Shown: positions 44,025 to 52,016 of the stretch, piece by piece
Layout: each line of letters opens with the position of its first letter
How positions within the stretch are numbered: position 1 is the stretch's first letter
Source: Collinsella tanakaei
GTDB lineage: Bacteria > Actinomycetota > Coriobacteriia > Coriobacteriales > Coriobacteriaceae
Length of the DNA: 64,000 nt
Assembly (NCBI RefSeq): GCF_016900375.1
Contig: NZ_JACJKB010000001.1
Location: forward strand, 239,114 to 303,113
Reading direction: 5' to 3'
Translations under genes and position numbers: made by a program
Notes under the pieces: model-generated
The model's input: the letters and a program-made list of their open reading frames with translations, nothing else
Told to the model about the DNA's origin: nothing
Databases searched by the model: none

Positions 44025-44530
44025 GCAAGGGGGATGAAGCGGCGGGCTGCTATCGGTGTCGTCACGATGCCGATGATCACCCAGATGGCCATGCCGGGCA
44101 GAGAGGTGGACCATTGCCCGAGTGCAATATCCGTGATGATGCCAATGAGGTTGGGCAGCAGGCCCGTGAAGCCGACGAGGGCCACGGCGAGCAGCCAGGT
44201 ATCTTTTGCCGACCAGGCCTCTTCGGTGGGATACCCCGGAGCGTTCAGCGAGAACAGCCACTGCTTGACCGCGCGATGCGCCCGGTACACGAGCACGTAG
44301 CCGTAGATGACGAACCCGAGGGAAACAGCAAGGATCAGAAACATAAAGCCCACCGCCTGAAAGGCGCCGAGCATGTCCTCCCGCCTGATCGCATCGAACG
44401 CGATGCATGCGGCGATCAGGCAGATGATCGTCACCACCACGCTGAGGATGATCTCGAACCGCAGGCACTTGCGAATCGCCACGCGCGGGGCCTCGCCCAA
44501 AGCATGCCAGTAGCGCTTCACGGCATCCAT
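44021..44530 (-). CDS. Four-helix membrane protein of unknown function
   Basis: I do not recognise this 169-residue protein. The ATG at 44530 has AAGGAG seven bases upstream. After a basic N terminus it has four hydrophobic segments: about 27-50 (EIILSVVVTIICLIAACIAF), 58-82, 110-135 and 145-162. No charged motif or domain stands out; a central WLFSLNAPGYPTEEAWSAKDTW loop is the only hydrophilic part. It is a monocistronic unit between two repeat clusters and its last codons overlap a repeat. Confidence 0.75.
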   Translation of the reverse strand: MDAVKRYWHALGEAPRVAIRKCLRFEIILSVVVTIICLIAACIAFDAIRREDMLGAFQAVGFMFLILAVSLGFVIYGYVLVYRAHRAVKQWLFSLNAPGYPTEEAWSAKDTWLLAVALVGFTGLLPNLIGIITDIALGQWSTSLPGMAIWVIIGIVTTPIAARRFIPLA

Positions 44531-44590
44531 GGTCGCTCCTTCCCTTCGGCTACCTATGGACCGTATTCCCCGCAACAAGGCAGACCTTAC

Positions 44591-44621
44591 TGCAAGTTTG
44601 GGGACAGGTCCCAAACTTGCA
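44591..44621. repeat. 31-base hairpin repeat, copy 1
   Basis: TGCAAGTTTGGGGACAGGTC and its following 11 bases form a near-palindrome. The identical 31 bases recur at 46076-46106, each time just beyond a GC-rich terminator of a minus-strand gene. Confidence 0.88.
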
Positions 44622-44623
44622 CG

Positions 44624-44661
44624 CAAAAGGCCGCGGCCGGGAACGTATCCCGGCCGCGGCC
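44624..44661 (-). terminator. Terminator of the NCS2 permease gene
   Basis: On the minus strand GGCCGCGGCCGGGA (44661-44648) pairs with TCCCGGCCGCGGCC (44642-44629), followed by TTTTGC. Very stable 14-bp stem, 31 bases past the stop. Confidence 0.9.
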
Positions 44662-44692
44662 CATGCAGCTTAAACGGCGATGTACCCCGCAG

Positions 44693-46006
44693 CTAGAGCA
44701 GCAGGAAGTACAGCAGGAACGCGAGGCCGGCGACCCACATGAGCGGGCGCACGTACATGGCGCGGCGCGTCACCACGGCGACGACGATGTAGGTGATGAA
44801 ACCGAGGCCGATGCCGTTGGAGATCGAGTAGGTGAACGGGATGCCGGCGATGATCATGAAGGTTGGGAAGCCCTCGAGCACGTCGTCCCACTTGACCATG
44901 ACAGCGTCGCCCATCATGAGGAAGCCGACGAACACAAGCGCACCGCAGGTCGCAGCGGAGCTGATGCACGAGATGAGCGGCGAGAGGAACGCTGCCAGAA
45001 TGAACAGGATGCCCGCGAAGACCGAGGTCAGACCGGTGCGGCCACCGTCGGCGGCGCCCGAGGCGGACTCGACGAACGTCGTGATGGACGAAGCGCCCAT
45101 CAGGCCGCCCACCGCAGCGGCAGCGGAGTCGACGACGAGAATCGGCTTGATGTCCTCGACCTTGCCGTCCTCGGTCAGGAACTCGCCCTGCTTGGCCACG
45201 GCCATAGCGGTGCCCATGGTGTCGAAGAAGTCGCTCATCATGAGCGAGAACGCGAACAGCAGGATCGTCGGGGTGGTGATCGCCTTCACGATGCCCATCA
45301 CGCCGTCGGCATCGCTCATGAAGGGCGCGCCGAACGTCGTGAAGTCAAGCGGCGCGACGACACCCGTCGGCGGCTGCACAACACCCAGCGGAACGCCGCA
45401 GACCGCAGCGACGAGGATGCCCCACAGAAGCGCACCCTTGATCTTCATGGAGTAGAGCACGACCGTCGCCACGATGGAGATGGCGCCCACCAGGAAGGTC
45501 GGGTCGGTCACGTCGCCGAGCGACACGAGCGTATCGGGGTTGGCCAGGATGATGCCACCGTCCTTGAGGCCGATCATCGCGATGAACAGGCCGAGACCGA
45601 TCGAGATGCCGCGGCGCAGCGACACCGGGATGGCCTCCATGATGGCCTCGCGCAGACCGCAGAGCACGAGCAGCAAGATGGCGATGCCCTCGATAAGGAC
45701 AACGGCCATGGCGGTCTGCCAACCAAGGCCCATCGCGCCGCAGAGCGTGTAGGCGACGATGGAGTTGATGCCCATGCCGGACGCGCAGGCAAGCGGACGG
45801 TTGGCGAAGATGCCCATCGCGATGGTCATGATGCCGGCGCCCACGCAGGTCGCGGTCACAGCCGCGGTAACGGGCACGCCGCCCGCCTCCAGGATGAGCG
45901 GGTTCACCACGATGATGTAGGCCATCGCCAAAAACGTGGTGAGACCGGCGCGCAACTCGGTTGCCACCGAGGAGCCACGCTCACCTATCTTGAAAAACTG
46001 TTCCAT
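44693..46006 (-). CDS. NCS2 family purine permease (AzgA-like, guanine/hypoxanthine)
   Basis: Proton-coupled uptake of purine bases. The ATG at 46006 (GGGAG seven bases upstream) gives 437 residues with about 12-14 membrane helices. The N-terminal ATELRAGLTTFLAMAYIIVVNP and the phrase ASGMGINSIVAYTLCGAMG are typical of the AzgA subgroup, as is the later SLMMSDFFDTMGTAMAVAKQ. An in-frame extension upstream runs into a repeat and is rejected. No purine riboswitch is visible in the short leader. With apt it would support purine salvage. Confidence 0.92.
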   Translation of the reverse strand: MEQFFKIGERGSSVATELRAGLTTFLAMAYIIVVNPLILEAGGVPVTAAVTATCVGAGIMTIAMGIFANRPLACASGMGINSIVAYTLCGAMGLGWQTAMAVVLIEGIAILLLVLCGLREAIMEAIPVSLRRGISIGLGLFIAMIGLKDGGIILANPDTLVSLGDVTDPTFLVGAISIVATVVLYSMKIKGALLWGILVAAVCGVPLGVVQPPTGVVAPLDFTTFGAPFMSDADGVMGIVKAITTPTILLFAFSLMMSDFFDTMGTAMAVAKQGEFLTEDGKVEDIKPILVVDSAAAAVGGLMGASSITTFVESASGAADGGRTGLTSVFAGILFILAAFLSPLISCISSAATCGALVFVGFLMMGDAVMVKWDDVLEGFPTFMIIAGIPFTYSISNGIGLGFITYIVVAVVTRRAMYVRPLMWVAGLAFLLYFLLL

Positions 46007-46075
46007 TAGGATTCTCCCTCCCCCAAAACAAGTGACCCCCATCTGGAAGCCACCCGCACACTCTAGCACGAGCGC

Positions 46076-46106
46076 TGCAAGTTTGGGGACAGGTCCCAAA
46101 CTTGCA
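46076..46106. repeat. 31-base hairpin repeat, copy 2
   Basis: Identical to 44591-44621 over all 31 bases. It lies directly beyond the hydrogenase-operon terminator and upstream of the permease gene. Confidence 0.88.
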
Positions 46107-46110
46107 ACCT

Positions 46111-46147
46111 AAAAAGCCGCGACCGGGAAGGGATCCCGGCCGCGGCC
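46111..46147 (-). terminator. Terminator of the hydrogenase operon
   Basis: On the minus strand GCCGCGGCCGGG (46146-46135) pairs with CCCGGTCGCGGC (46127-46116) with one mismatch, followed by TTTTTAGG. Confidence 0.88.
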
Positions 46148-46148
46148 T

Positions 46149-46179
46149 GACAAGATTGTACCTGGCACCAACTTGTCGC
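46149..46179. repeat. GACAAG-type hairpin repeat, second copy
   Basis: GACAAG (46149-46154) and CTTGTC (46172-46177) pair; the sequence GACAAGATTGTACCTGGC is shared with 40925-40959 apart from one base. It touches the hydrogenase stop codon. Confidence 0.7.
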
Positions 46180-47921
46180 TAGCGGGGCATGGACCAAGCG
46201 GTGTGATCGGTGTGGAGCAGCTCCTCGGCGCGCTCGGAGAGCGGGTGCTCGAGGTAATCGTCGTAGACGAGCTTCACGCTGGGGTTCTCGTGGCTAAAGC
46301 GGATCGGCGCCTTGGCATCGAGGCCCCACAGCACGTCGCCGCGCTCGCCGGCAAGCTCGCAGCCGTCGTGGATGGGCTGTCCGCCGCCGCCCACGCAGCC
46401 GCCGGGGCACGCCATGATCTCGACGAAGTCGTACTCGACCTCGCCGGCACGCAGCGCCTCGATGAGCTTATGGGCGTTGCCCAGACCGCTCGCCACGGCA
46501 ACGCGCAGCGGGGTTCCGGCCAGATCGAAGGTCTTCTCCTTCCAGCCGTCCAGGCCACGCACGCCGGAGAAGGCGTCCGGGTCGGGGTTCTCGCCCGTGG
46601 CAAGGAAGTAAGCGGAGCGCAGCGCCGCGTCCATGACGCCGCCGGTCGCACCGAAGATCACGGCGGCACCGGTGCCGACGCCGAGCGGCTGGTCGAGCTC
46701 CTGCTCGGGCAGGCCGGACGCATCGATATGCGACGCGCGGACCATGCGGTCAACCTCGCGCACGGTGAGGACGACATCCACATCGGGCTCGCCCGTCTCC
46801 CCCACCATGGTGGGCAGCGCGGCCTCGGACTTCTTGGCCACGCACGGCATGATGGACACGCTGAAGATCTTCGAGGGATCGACACCGAGCGCATGCGCGT
46901 AATAGGTCTTGGCCACGGCGCCGAACATCTGCTGCGGCGACTTCGACGTGGACACCTGGTCGAGCATGTCCGGGTAGTGCGACTTCACGTAGCGGATCCA
47001 GCCCGGGCAGCACGAGGTGAACATCGGGAACTTGATGTTCTCGCCGCCCGGCTCGCCCGCCTTCTTGATACGCTCGAGCAGCTCGGAGCCCTCCTCCATG
47101 ATGGTGAGGTCGGCCGAGAAGTTCGTGTCGAACACGTAATCGAAGCCCATGGTGCGCAGGGCGGCAGCCAGGCGCTCGACCGTTGCGTCCTCGCGCGCAA
47201 GGCCGACGCCCTCGCCCCACGCGGCGCGCACGGCGGGCGCGACCTGAACCAAGCAGATCTTCTCCGGATCCTCGAGGGCGTCGAACACGCGCTCCGTATC
47301 GTCGCGCGCACGCAGCGCACCGGTCGGGCAGTGGGTGATGCACTGGCCGCACAGGGCGCAGTCGGTCTCAGACAGCTGCTTGCCGCCAGCGACGTTCACC
47401 ACGGTGTGGCTCGCACGGCTCGTGAGGTCCCATACGCCCGTGCCCTGGACCTTCTCGCAGATCTGGATGCAGCGCAGACACTTGATGCACTTGTCGTTGT
47501 TGCGGATGAGCGGGAAGGCCGGATCGGAGCGAAAGCCCTCGAGATGCTTGGAGAACGGCAGGTCGGTGATGCCCAGGTCGTTGGCGAGCGACTGCAGCGA
47601 GCAGTTGCCCGAACGCGTGCAGCTCGTGCACTCGGAGTCATGCTGCGAGAGCAAAAACTCCACGTTGGTCTTGCGCGCGATGCGGGCCTTGCGGCTGTTC
47701 GTGTGCACGACCATGCCGTCGAGCACGTAGTTGTTGCACGCGGCCACGAGCTGGTCGATGCCCTCGACCTCGACCACGCATACACGGCAGGCGCCGACCT
47801 CGTTGATGTCGCGCAGGTAGCACAGGGTCGGAATCTCGATCCCTACGCTTTTCGCTGCGTCAAGAATGGTCGTATGCTCGGGTACCTCGACCTCGCGGTC
47901 GTCGATGATCAGCTTTACCAC
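46179..47921 (-). CDS. [FeFe]-hydrogenase catalytic subunit (HydA type with NuoG-like N terminus)
   Basis: The GTG at 47921 (GGGAGGAA upstream) gives 580 residues. From the N terminus: a [2Fe-2S] domain with C34, C45, C48, C62; a His-Cys3 cluster motif H94, C98, C101, C107; two [4Fe-4S] clusters with C145-C155 and C188-C198; then the H domain with L1 TSCCPGWIRY, L2 MPCVAKKSEA and L3 ACPGGCVGGGGQP, all cysteines for the H-cluster present. It makes or oxidises H2 in the cytoplasm. It overlaps the upstream flavoprotein by 7 bases, so the two probably form one complex that couples H2 to a pyridine nucleotide. HydE, HydF and HydG maturases are not in the window. Confidence 0.95.
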   Translation of the reverse strand: MVKLIIDDREVEVPEHTTILDAAKSVGIEIPTLCYLRDINEVGACRVCVVEVEGIDQLVAACNNYVLDGMVVHTNSRKARIARKTNVEFLLSQHDSECTSCTRSGNCSLQSLANDLGITDLPFSKHLEGFRSDPAFPLIRNNDKCIKCLRCIQICEKVQGTGVWDLTSRASHTVVNVAGGKQLSETDCALCGQCITHCPTGALRARDDTERVFDALEDPEKICLVQVAPAVRAAWGEGVGLAREDATVERLAAALRTMGFDYVFDTNFSADLTIMEEGSELLERIKKAGEPGGENIKFPMFTSCCPGWIRYVKSHYPDMLDQVSTSKSPQQMFGAVAKTYYAHALGVDPSKIFSVSIMPCVAKKSEAALPTMVGETGEPDVDVVLTVREVDRMVRASHIDASGLPEQELDQPLGVGTGAAVIFGATGGVMDAALRSAYFLATGENPDPDAFSGVRGLDGWKEKTFDLAGTPLRVAVASGLGNAHKLIEALRAGEVEYDFVEIMACPGGCVGGGGQPIHDGCELAGERGDVLWGLDAKAPIRFSHENPSVKLVYDDYLEHPLSERAEELLHTDHTAWSMPR

Positions 47922-49744
47922 TGGAAATTCCTCCCCCCACGGAACGCACCGAAGCCGAAGTGATCGCAGCGCAGGCAGCGCGAGGCCTCCTGGTGCGCCT
48001 CCTCCTCGGTGAGGCCGATCTCGGCCATCTCGAAATCGCCGATACGCTCGGCGGCGTCGCGCTCCTTGAGCTCGCAGCGGCCGCACAGGCGCTTGCCCTT
48101 GAACTGAACGGGCGGCAGGTCGACATCGAGCTCGATTGCGTGATCGAACCCGAGGTAATGGTCGATATTCGCAGCCGCGACCTTACCGGCGTTGATGGCG
48201 CGGATGACGGTCGCGGGGCCGGTCTGGCAGTCGCCGCCGGAGTACACGCCGTCGAAGCCGTCGATGGCGCCCTCGGTATCCGTGACGATGCGGCCCCACT
48301 TGCAGGGGATGCCGACCTGCTCGAACGTGGCCGAGTCGATGTCCTGGCCGATGGCCACGATGACGCGGTCGCAGGCGATGAGCTGCTCGGGCGCGGCGGC
48401 AGCGCGGGGTGCGGGGCGGCCGCGGCGCGGGGCGCCGATGATCTGCGGCTGCACGACAACGCCGGCGACGCGGCCGTCCTCGGTGGTCTCGATGCGCACG
48501 GGGGCGTTCAGCTCCATGATCTGGCAGCCCTCGGCCTCGGCGCCGGCGATCTCGGCGTCCTGGGCCGTCATGTCGCAGATGCGACGGCGGTACGCGATGA
48601 TGACCTTCTCGGCACCAAGGCGCACGCTGGAGCGCGCGACGTCCATGGCGACGTTGCCGCCGCCGATGACCACGACGCGCTCGCCGGTGAAGTCCGGCAT
48701 CTCGCCGTCGCCGATGGCGCGCAGCATCTGGACCGCGGACACGACGCCTTCGGCATCCTCGCCCTCGAGTCCGAGCTTCTTATCGCTGTGGGCACCGATG
48801 GCCAGGTAGACCGCGTCGTAGTCGCGGCGCAGCTGCTCGAGGCCGGTGCCGTCGATCGAGCACTCGGTCTCGACGTCGATACCGCAGTCGAGGATCCACT
48901 GGATCTCGGCGTCGAGGTCCTCGCGCGGCAGGCGGTAGCTCGGAATGCCGTAGCGCAGCATGCCGCCGAGGTGCTTGCGCTGCTCGAAGATCTTGACCTT
49001 ATGGCCCATGAGCGCCAGGTAGTAGGCGCAGCTGATGCCGGCGGGGCCGCCGCCGATGACGGCAACGTTCTTGCCGGTGGCCTCCGCCATGTTGGGACGG
49101 TAGTCGCACTCCATGTGATCGGTCGCGTAGCGCTTGAGCGCCAGGATGTTCAGCGGGTCGTCCACGATACCGCGGCGGCAGTGCATCTCGCAGGGATGCT
49201 CGCACACGCGGCCGCACACGACGGGCAGCGGGTTGTCCTTGCGGATGAGGCGGACCGCATCGGTGTAGCGGCCGGCCTCCACGAGCGAGATGTAGCCCGG
49301 GATGTCGACGTTTGCCGGGCAGCCGGCGACGCACGGGACGCGCTCGTTCTGCTCGAAGCCGCAGGCGTGCTCGCGCACATGATGCTCGAAGTCGTCGCGG
49401 AACCCGCGCACCGCCATGAGCGCCATGGAGCCGGCCTCGTAGCCGATCGCGCAGTCGCTCGACAGGTAGATGGTGTTCGCGGTCTTCTCGATCAGGTCGA
49501 TGGTCTCGAGCGTGGCGCGGTTGGCCAGAACGTCCTCGAGCAGGTCGGCCAAGGCCTTCAGGCCCACACGGCAGGGCGTGCACTTGCCGCAGCTCTGGGT
49601 GGCGCACAGGTTGACGAGCGCCGCCGTGAACTCGACCGGGCAGGGCGCGAGCGAACGCGCAGCGAGCCTGCGGCCGAGCGCATCATGCAGGTCGTCCATG
49701 ACGGCCTGAGCATGGCTGCGCTCCATGACATGAAGTCGTGCCAT
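47915..49744 (-). CDS. NuoF Fe-S domain / NfnB-GltD-type flavoprotein fusion
   Basis: A 609-residue protein with two origins. Residues about 1-125 equal the C-terminal iron-sulfur domain of NuoF/HydB: SCGKCTPCRVG (C52, C55, C58) and a fourth cysteine C98 for an N3-type [4Fe-4S] cluster; the NADH- and FMN-binding part of NuoF is absent. Residues about 126-609 equal the small subunit of glutamate synthase or NfnB: CVAGCPANVDIPGY and CGRVCEHPCEMHC for two clusters, FAD motif VIGGGPAGISCAYY, NAD(P)H motif VIGGGNVAMDVARSS and a late YSGGDCQTGPATVI. It lies upstream of and overlaps the hydrogenase gene. NADPH as partner is likely from family knowledge; bifurcation is only a possibility. Confidence 0.9.
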   Translation of the reverse strand: MARLHVMERSHAQAVMDDLHDALGRRLAARSLAPCPVEFTAALVNLCATQSCGKCTPCRVGLKALADLLEDVLANRATLETIDLIEKTANTIYLSSDCAIGYEAGSMALMAVRGFRDDFEHHVREHACGFEQNERVPCVAGCPANVDIPGYISLVEAGRYTDAVRLIRKDNPLPVVCGRVCEHPCEMHCRRGIVDDPLNILALKRYATDHMECDYRPNMAEATGKNVAVIGGGPAGISCAYYLALMGHKVKIFEQRKHLGGMLRYGIPSYRLPREDLDAEIQWILDCGIDVETECSIDGTGLEQLRRDYDAVYLAIGAHSDKKLGLEGEDAEGVVSAVQMLRAIGDGEMPDFTGERVVVIGGGNVAMDVARSSVRLGAEKVIIAYRRRICDMTAQDAEIAGAEAEGCQIMELNAPVRIETTEDGRVAGVVVQPQIIGAPRRGRPAPRAAAAPEQLIACDRVIVAIGQDIDSATFEQVGIPCKWGRIVTDTEGAIDGFDGVYSGGDCQTGPATVIRAINAGKVAAANIDHYLGFDHAIELDVDLPPVQFKGKRLCGRCELKERDAAERIGDFEMAEIGLTEEEAHQEASRCLRCDHFGFGAFRGGRNFQW

Positions 49745-49862
49745 AGAAATCTCCCCTCTGATAGTCTCAATAAGTTTTTATTACAGATTGAGGCTCGGGG
49801 CCACAGCGAACCCCCAGACGGCTTGATTCAGCATGCGAACGTAAGCGCAGAATAGAAGTTAC

Positions 49863-49891
49863 GTAGTATTCATGTAGTATTGCCATAGCAA
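49863..49891 (-). promoter_or_regulatory. Putative promoter of the hydrogenase operon with direct repeats
   Basis: On the minus strand TTGCTA (49891-49886) and TACTAC (49868-49863) are 17 bases apart. AATACTAC occurs twice, 11 bases apart, over the -10 and spacer, and AGTATT/AATACT mirror each other across 49875-49895. The leader to the ATG is about 110 bases. The repeats could bind a redox or NADH-sensing regulator; this is inference. Confidence 0.5.
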
Positions 49892-49947
49892 ATACTTTAT
49901 CCAAGTGGAGTGCACCGAAATCCAACAGCCTGATAATGTTTTCTCAT

Positions 49948-50102
49948 TGTCCACTTTCAGGACGGAGATGTTTTGGGACATTTCCCACCACCCTGCCTGG
50001 CACCATTGGGGACGTAGCCAGCAGAGGCCAGATCGCCCTCGCTGCTCTCTGGAGCACCGAGGGCGATCTGGCCTCTGCTGGCTACGTCCCCAATGGTGCC
50101 AG
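49948..50102. repeat. Intergenic inverted-repeat element with perfect 45-bp arms
   Basis: The 33-base head 49948-49980 equals that at 12880-12912 with one mismatch. Arms 49997-50041 and 50058-50102 are exact reverse complements with a 16-base loop; they contain TGGCACCATTGGGGACGTAG. The right arm ends one base before the recO stop codon, so recO transcripts would end in this hairpin. Confidence 0.9.
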
Positions 50103-50103
50103 A

Positions 50104-50856
50104 CTAGCGGCCGAGCATGAATTCGAGGGCGCGCAGGCGAGCGTCGAGGTGGGTGGCTGCCCAGAGGTGCGCCAGGGCCAAAAGGTAGGTCGCCTGCATC
50201 GCATCGATCGGTGTCCCCATGAGCTCGTCGAAGCGCAGGGCCAGAAGCGAGCGCAGCCAGCCGACGTTTGCAGGCGAGACCTCCTCGGCACCGGGCACCG
50301 ACGAGGCGCACGATGCGCACAGAAGGCCACCTGCCGACGCGGAGAAGTAGCTCAGCGCGGCATCGCCGCACAGCACGCACGAGAAGAGGTCGGGCCGGTA
50401 GCCCGTATGGGACAGCAGCTTGAAGATATATGCCGCCACGATCACGTCGAGGTGCACGGCATCGCAGGCGTCGTCTCCGCACAGGGCAAGCGCCCGCTCG
50501 GTGATGGCGAAGACGAAGGGGTCCTCGGCGTCCTCGAAGCTGCAGAGCTTCGCGACCTCCGCCACGGCGCTCGCGGCGCACATCCGCTCATACGTCGGCG
50601 CGGCACCGAGCGGTGCTGCCAGAAGCTCAGCCTGCGACACGATATCGAGATTTCGACCGCGCGCCAGCAGCAGGTCGGCCGTGCAGAACAGCTCGCAACG
50701 CACCGCCAGGCGCGACCCGGGCTTGCGCGCGCCCTTTGCCACCGCGCGAATCTGCCGCCCGCCCTCGGAGAGCAGCGTGACGATCAGGTCGGTCTCCTTG
50801 AGCTTGACCTTATCGAGCACGACGGCCCGCGTCCGATATGTCTTCGACCCCGCCAG
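50104..50856 (-). CDS. recO: DNA repair protein RecO, probable CTG start
   Basis: RecO loads RecA on SSB-coated DNA. The conserved N terminus SKTYRTRAVVLDKVKLKETD extends upstream of the first GTG (50820). An in-frame TAA stops it just before, and the only suitable codon behind the perfect AAGGAGG is CTG at 50856. That start gives 250 residues. The rest shows GARKPGSRLAVRCELF, a zinc site with CVLCG and CASC, and a helical C-terminal domain. It is the last gene of the dnaJ-era operon. Confidence 0.92.
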   Translation of the reverse strand: MAGSKTYRTRAVVLDKVKLKETDLIVTLLSEGGRQIRAVAKGARKPGSRLAVRCELFCTADLLLARGRNLDIVSQAELLAAPLGAAPTYERMCAASAVAEVAKLCSFEDAEDPFVFAITERALALCGDDACDAVHLDVIVAAYIFKLLSHTGYRPDLFSCVLCGDAALSYFSASAGGLLCASCASSVPGAEEVSPANVGWLRSLLALRFDELMGTPIDAMQATYLLALAHLWAATHLDARLRALEFMLGR

Positions 50857-50874
50857 AGCTCCTCCTTATGCAGA

Positions 50875-50892
50875 CGGGGGCACACGCCCCCG
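50875..50892 (-). other. GC hairpin between era and recO
   Basis: On the minus strand CGGGGGC and GCCCCCG form a 7-bp stem with GTGT loop, 20 bases past the era stop and immediately upstream of the recO ribosome-binding site. There is no T run, so it may stabilise the era end or reduce recO expression. Confidence 0.5.
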
Positions 50893-50912
50893 CCCATCGC
50901 ATTCCGAACCCG

Positions 50913-52004
50913 CTACTCCTCGAACGCGTAGCCCATCGCGCGGATGGCGTTGATGTCATCGCGCCAACCCGGACGCACGCGCACGTCAAGCTCCAGGTAC
51001 ACCTTGGTGCCGAACAGCCGCTCGAGGTCGTGGCGCGCGTCGGTTCCGATATGCTTGATCATCTCGCCGCGCTTGCCGATGAGAATGCCCTTCTGGCCCT
51101 CGCGCTCGACATACACCGTCGCGTGGATGCGCGCCAGGCGCTTCGTGCGCTCCAGATGATCGCACACGACGCCCACCGAATGGGGCACCTCCTCACGCGT
51201 GCGCAGCAGCACCTTCTCGCGCACGAACTCCGCCACCTGCGTGGCGTCGTCGGCATCGGTATCCATGCCCTCGGGATACCAGCGCGGACCCTCGGGCAGA
51301 TAGTTCGCCACCGTCTCGATGAACGGCTCGACGTTGAAGCCCTCCGTCGACGACACGACGATCTCGTCGTCGAAGTCCGCCAGCTCACGGGCGCGGGCGA
51401 GCTGCTCGAGCATGCGCGCCTGGTCGACCTTGTCGGCCTTCGTGAGCACGAGGATCTTCACCGCGCGCGAGGCGCGCACGCGCTCGGCCACCCATTCGTC
51501 ACCGCGCCCGATGGGCACCGACGCATCGATGGTGAACGCCACGACGTCCACGTCGCCGAGCTCGGCGAGCGCGGAGCGGTTGAGCTCGGAGCCCAGGCCG
51601 TCCTTCGGCTTGTGGATGCCCGGCGTGTCCACGAACACGAGCTGGAAGCCCTCGCGGTTCACCACCGCGCGCATGCGGCGGCGCGTGGTCTGGGCAACAG
51701 GCGAGGTGATGGCCACCTTGCTGCCGAAGCAGGCGTTCAGCAAGGTCGACTTGCCGGCGTTGGGGCGCCCGACGAGCGCCACGAAACCGCTGCGGAAGCC
51801 CGCAGGGGCGTCGCCCGCCACAAGGCCGTACGCTGCACCGGCATCGCCTTCGGCCTCGACGAGCGCGTCGAGCTCCTCGTCGCTCAGGTCGGCAAAGGGG
51901 TCGAACTCCTCCATCTCCTCGATGTCGTCCTCGAGCTCGTCGTCCTCGAGCTCCAGCTCCTCTTCCTCGAGCTCCAGACGCTCGTCTGCATGCAGGTCGG
52001 CCAT
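50913..52004 (-). CDS. era: Ribosome-maturation GTPase Era with acidic N-terminal extension
   Basis: Era binds 16S rRNA and checks 30S assembly. The G domain shows GRPNAGKSTLLNA (from residue 79), DTPGIHKPKDGLG and TKADK, and a KH domain closes the protein (IGKRGEMIKHIGTDARHDLE). The 363 residues exceed the usual 300 because about 65 residues precede the G domain, almost all Glu, Asp and Leu (for example ELEEEELELEDDELEDDI). The ATG is followed by an open frame into the domain, so the extension is translated unless a later start is used; no internal ATG with a Shine-Dalgarno sequence precedes G1. Confidence 0.93.
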   Translation of the reverse strand: MADLHADERLELEEEELELEDDELEDDIEEMEEFDPFADLSDEELDALVEAEGDAGAAYGLVAGDAPAGFRSGFVALVGRPNAGKSTLLNACFGSKVAITSPVAQTTRRRMRAVVNREGFQLVFVDTPGIHKPKDGLGSELNRSALAELGDVDVVAFTIDASVPIGRGDEWVAERVRASRAVKILVLTKADKVDQARMLEQLARARELADFDDEIVVSSTEGFNVEPFIETVANYLPEGPRWYPEGMDTDADDATQVAEFVREKVLLRTREEVPHSVGVVCDHLERTKRLARIHATVYVEREGQKGILIGKRGEMIKHIGTDARHDLERLFGTKVYLELDVRVRPGWRDDINAIRAMGYAFEE

Positions 52005-52016
52005 GGTTCCTCGTTT

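Noticed and set aside
46007..46110. Purine riboswitch upstream of the NCS2 permease
   Set aside because: The leader is short and largely occupied by the 31-base repeat; no TATA...GG-type three-way junction core is visible.
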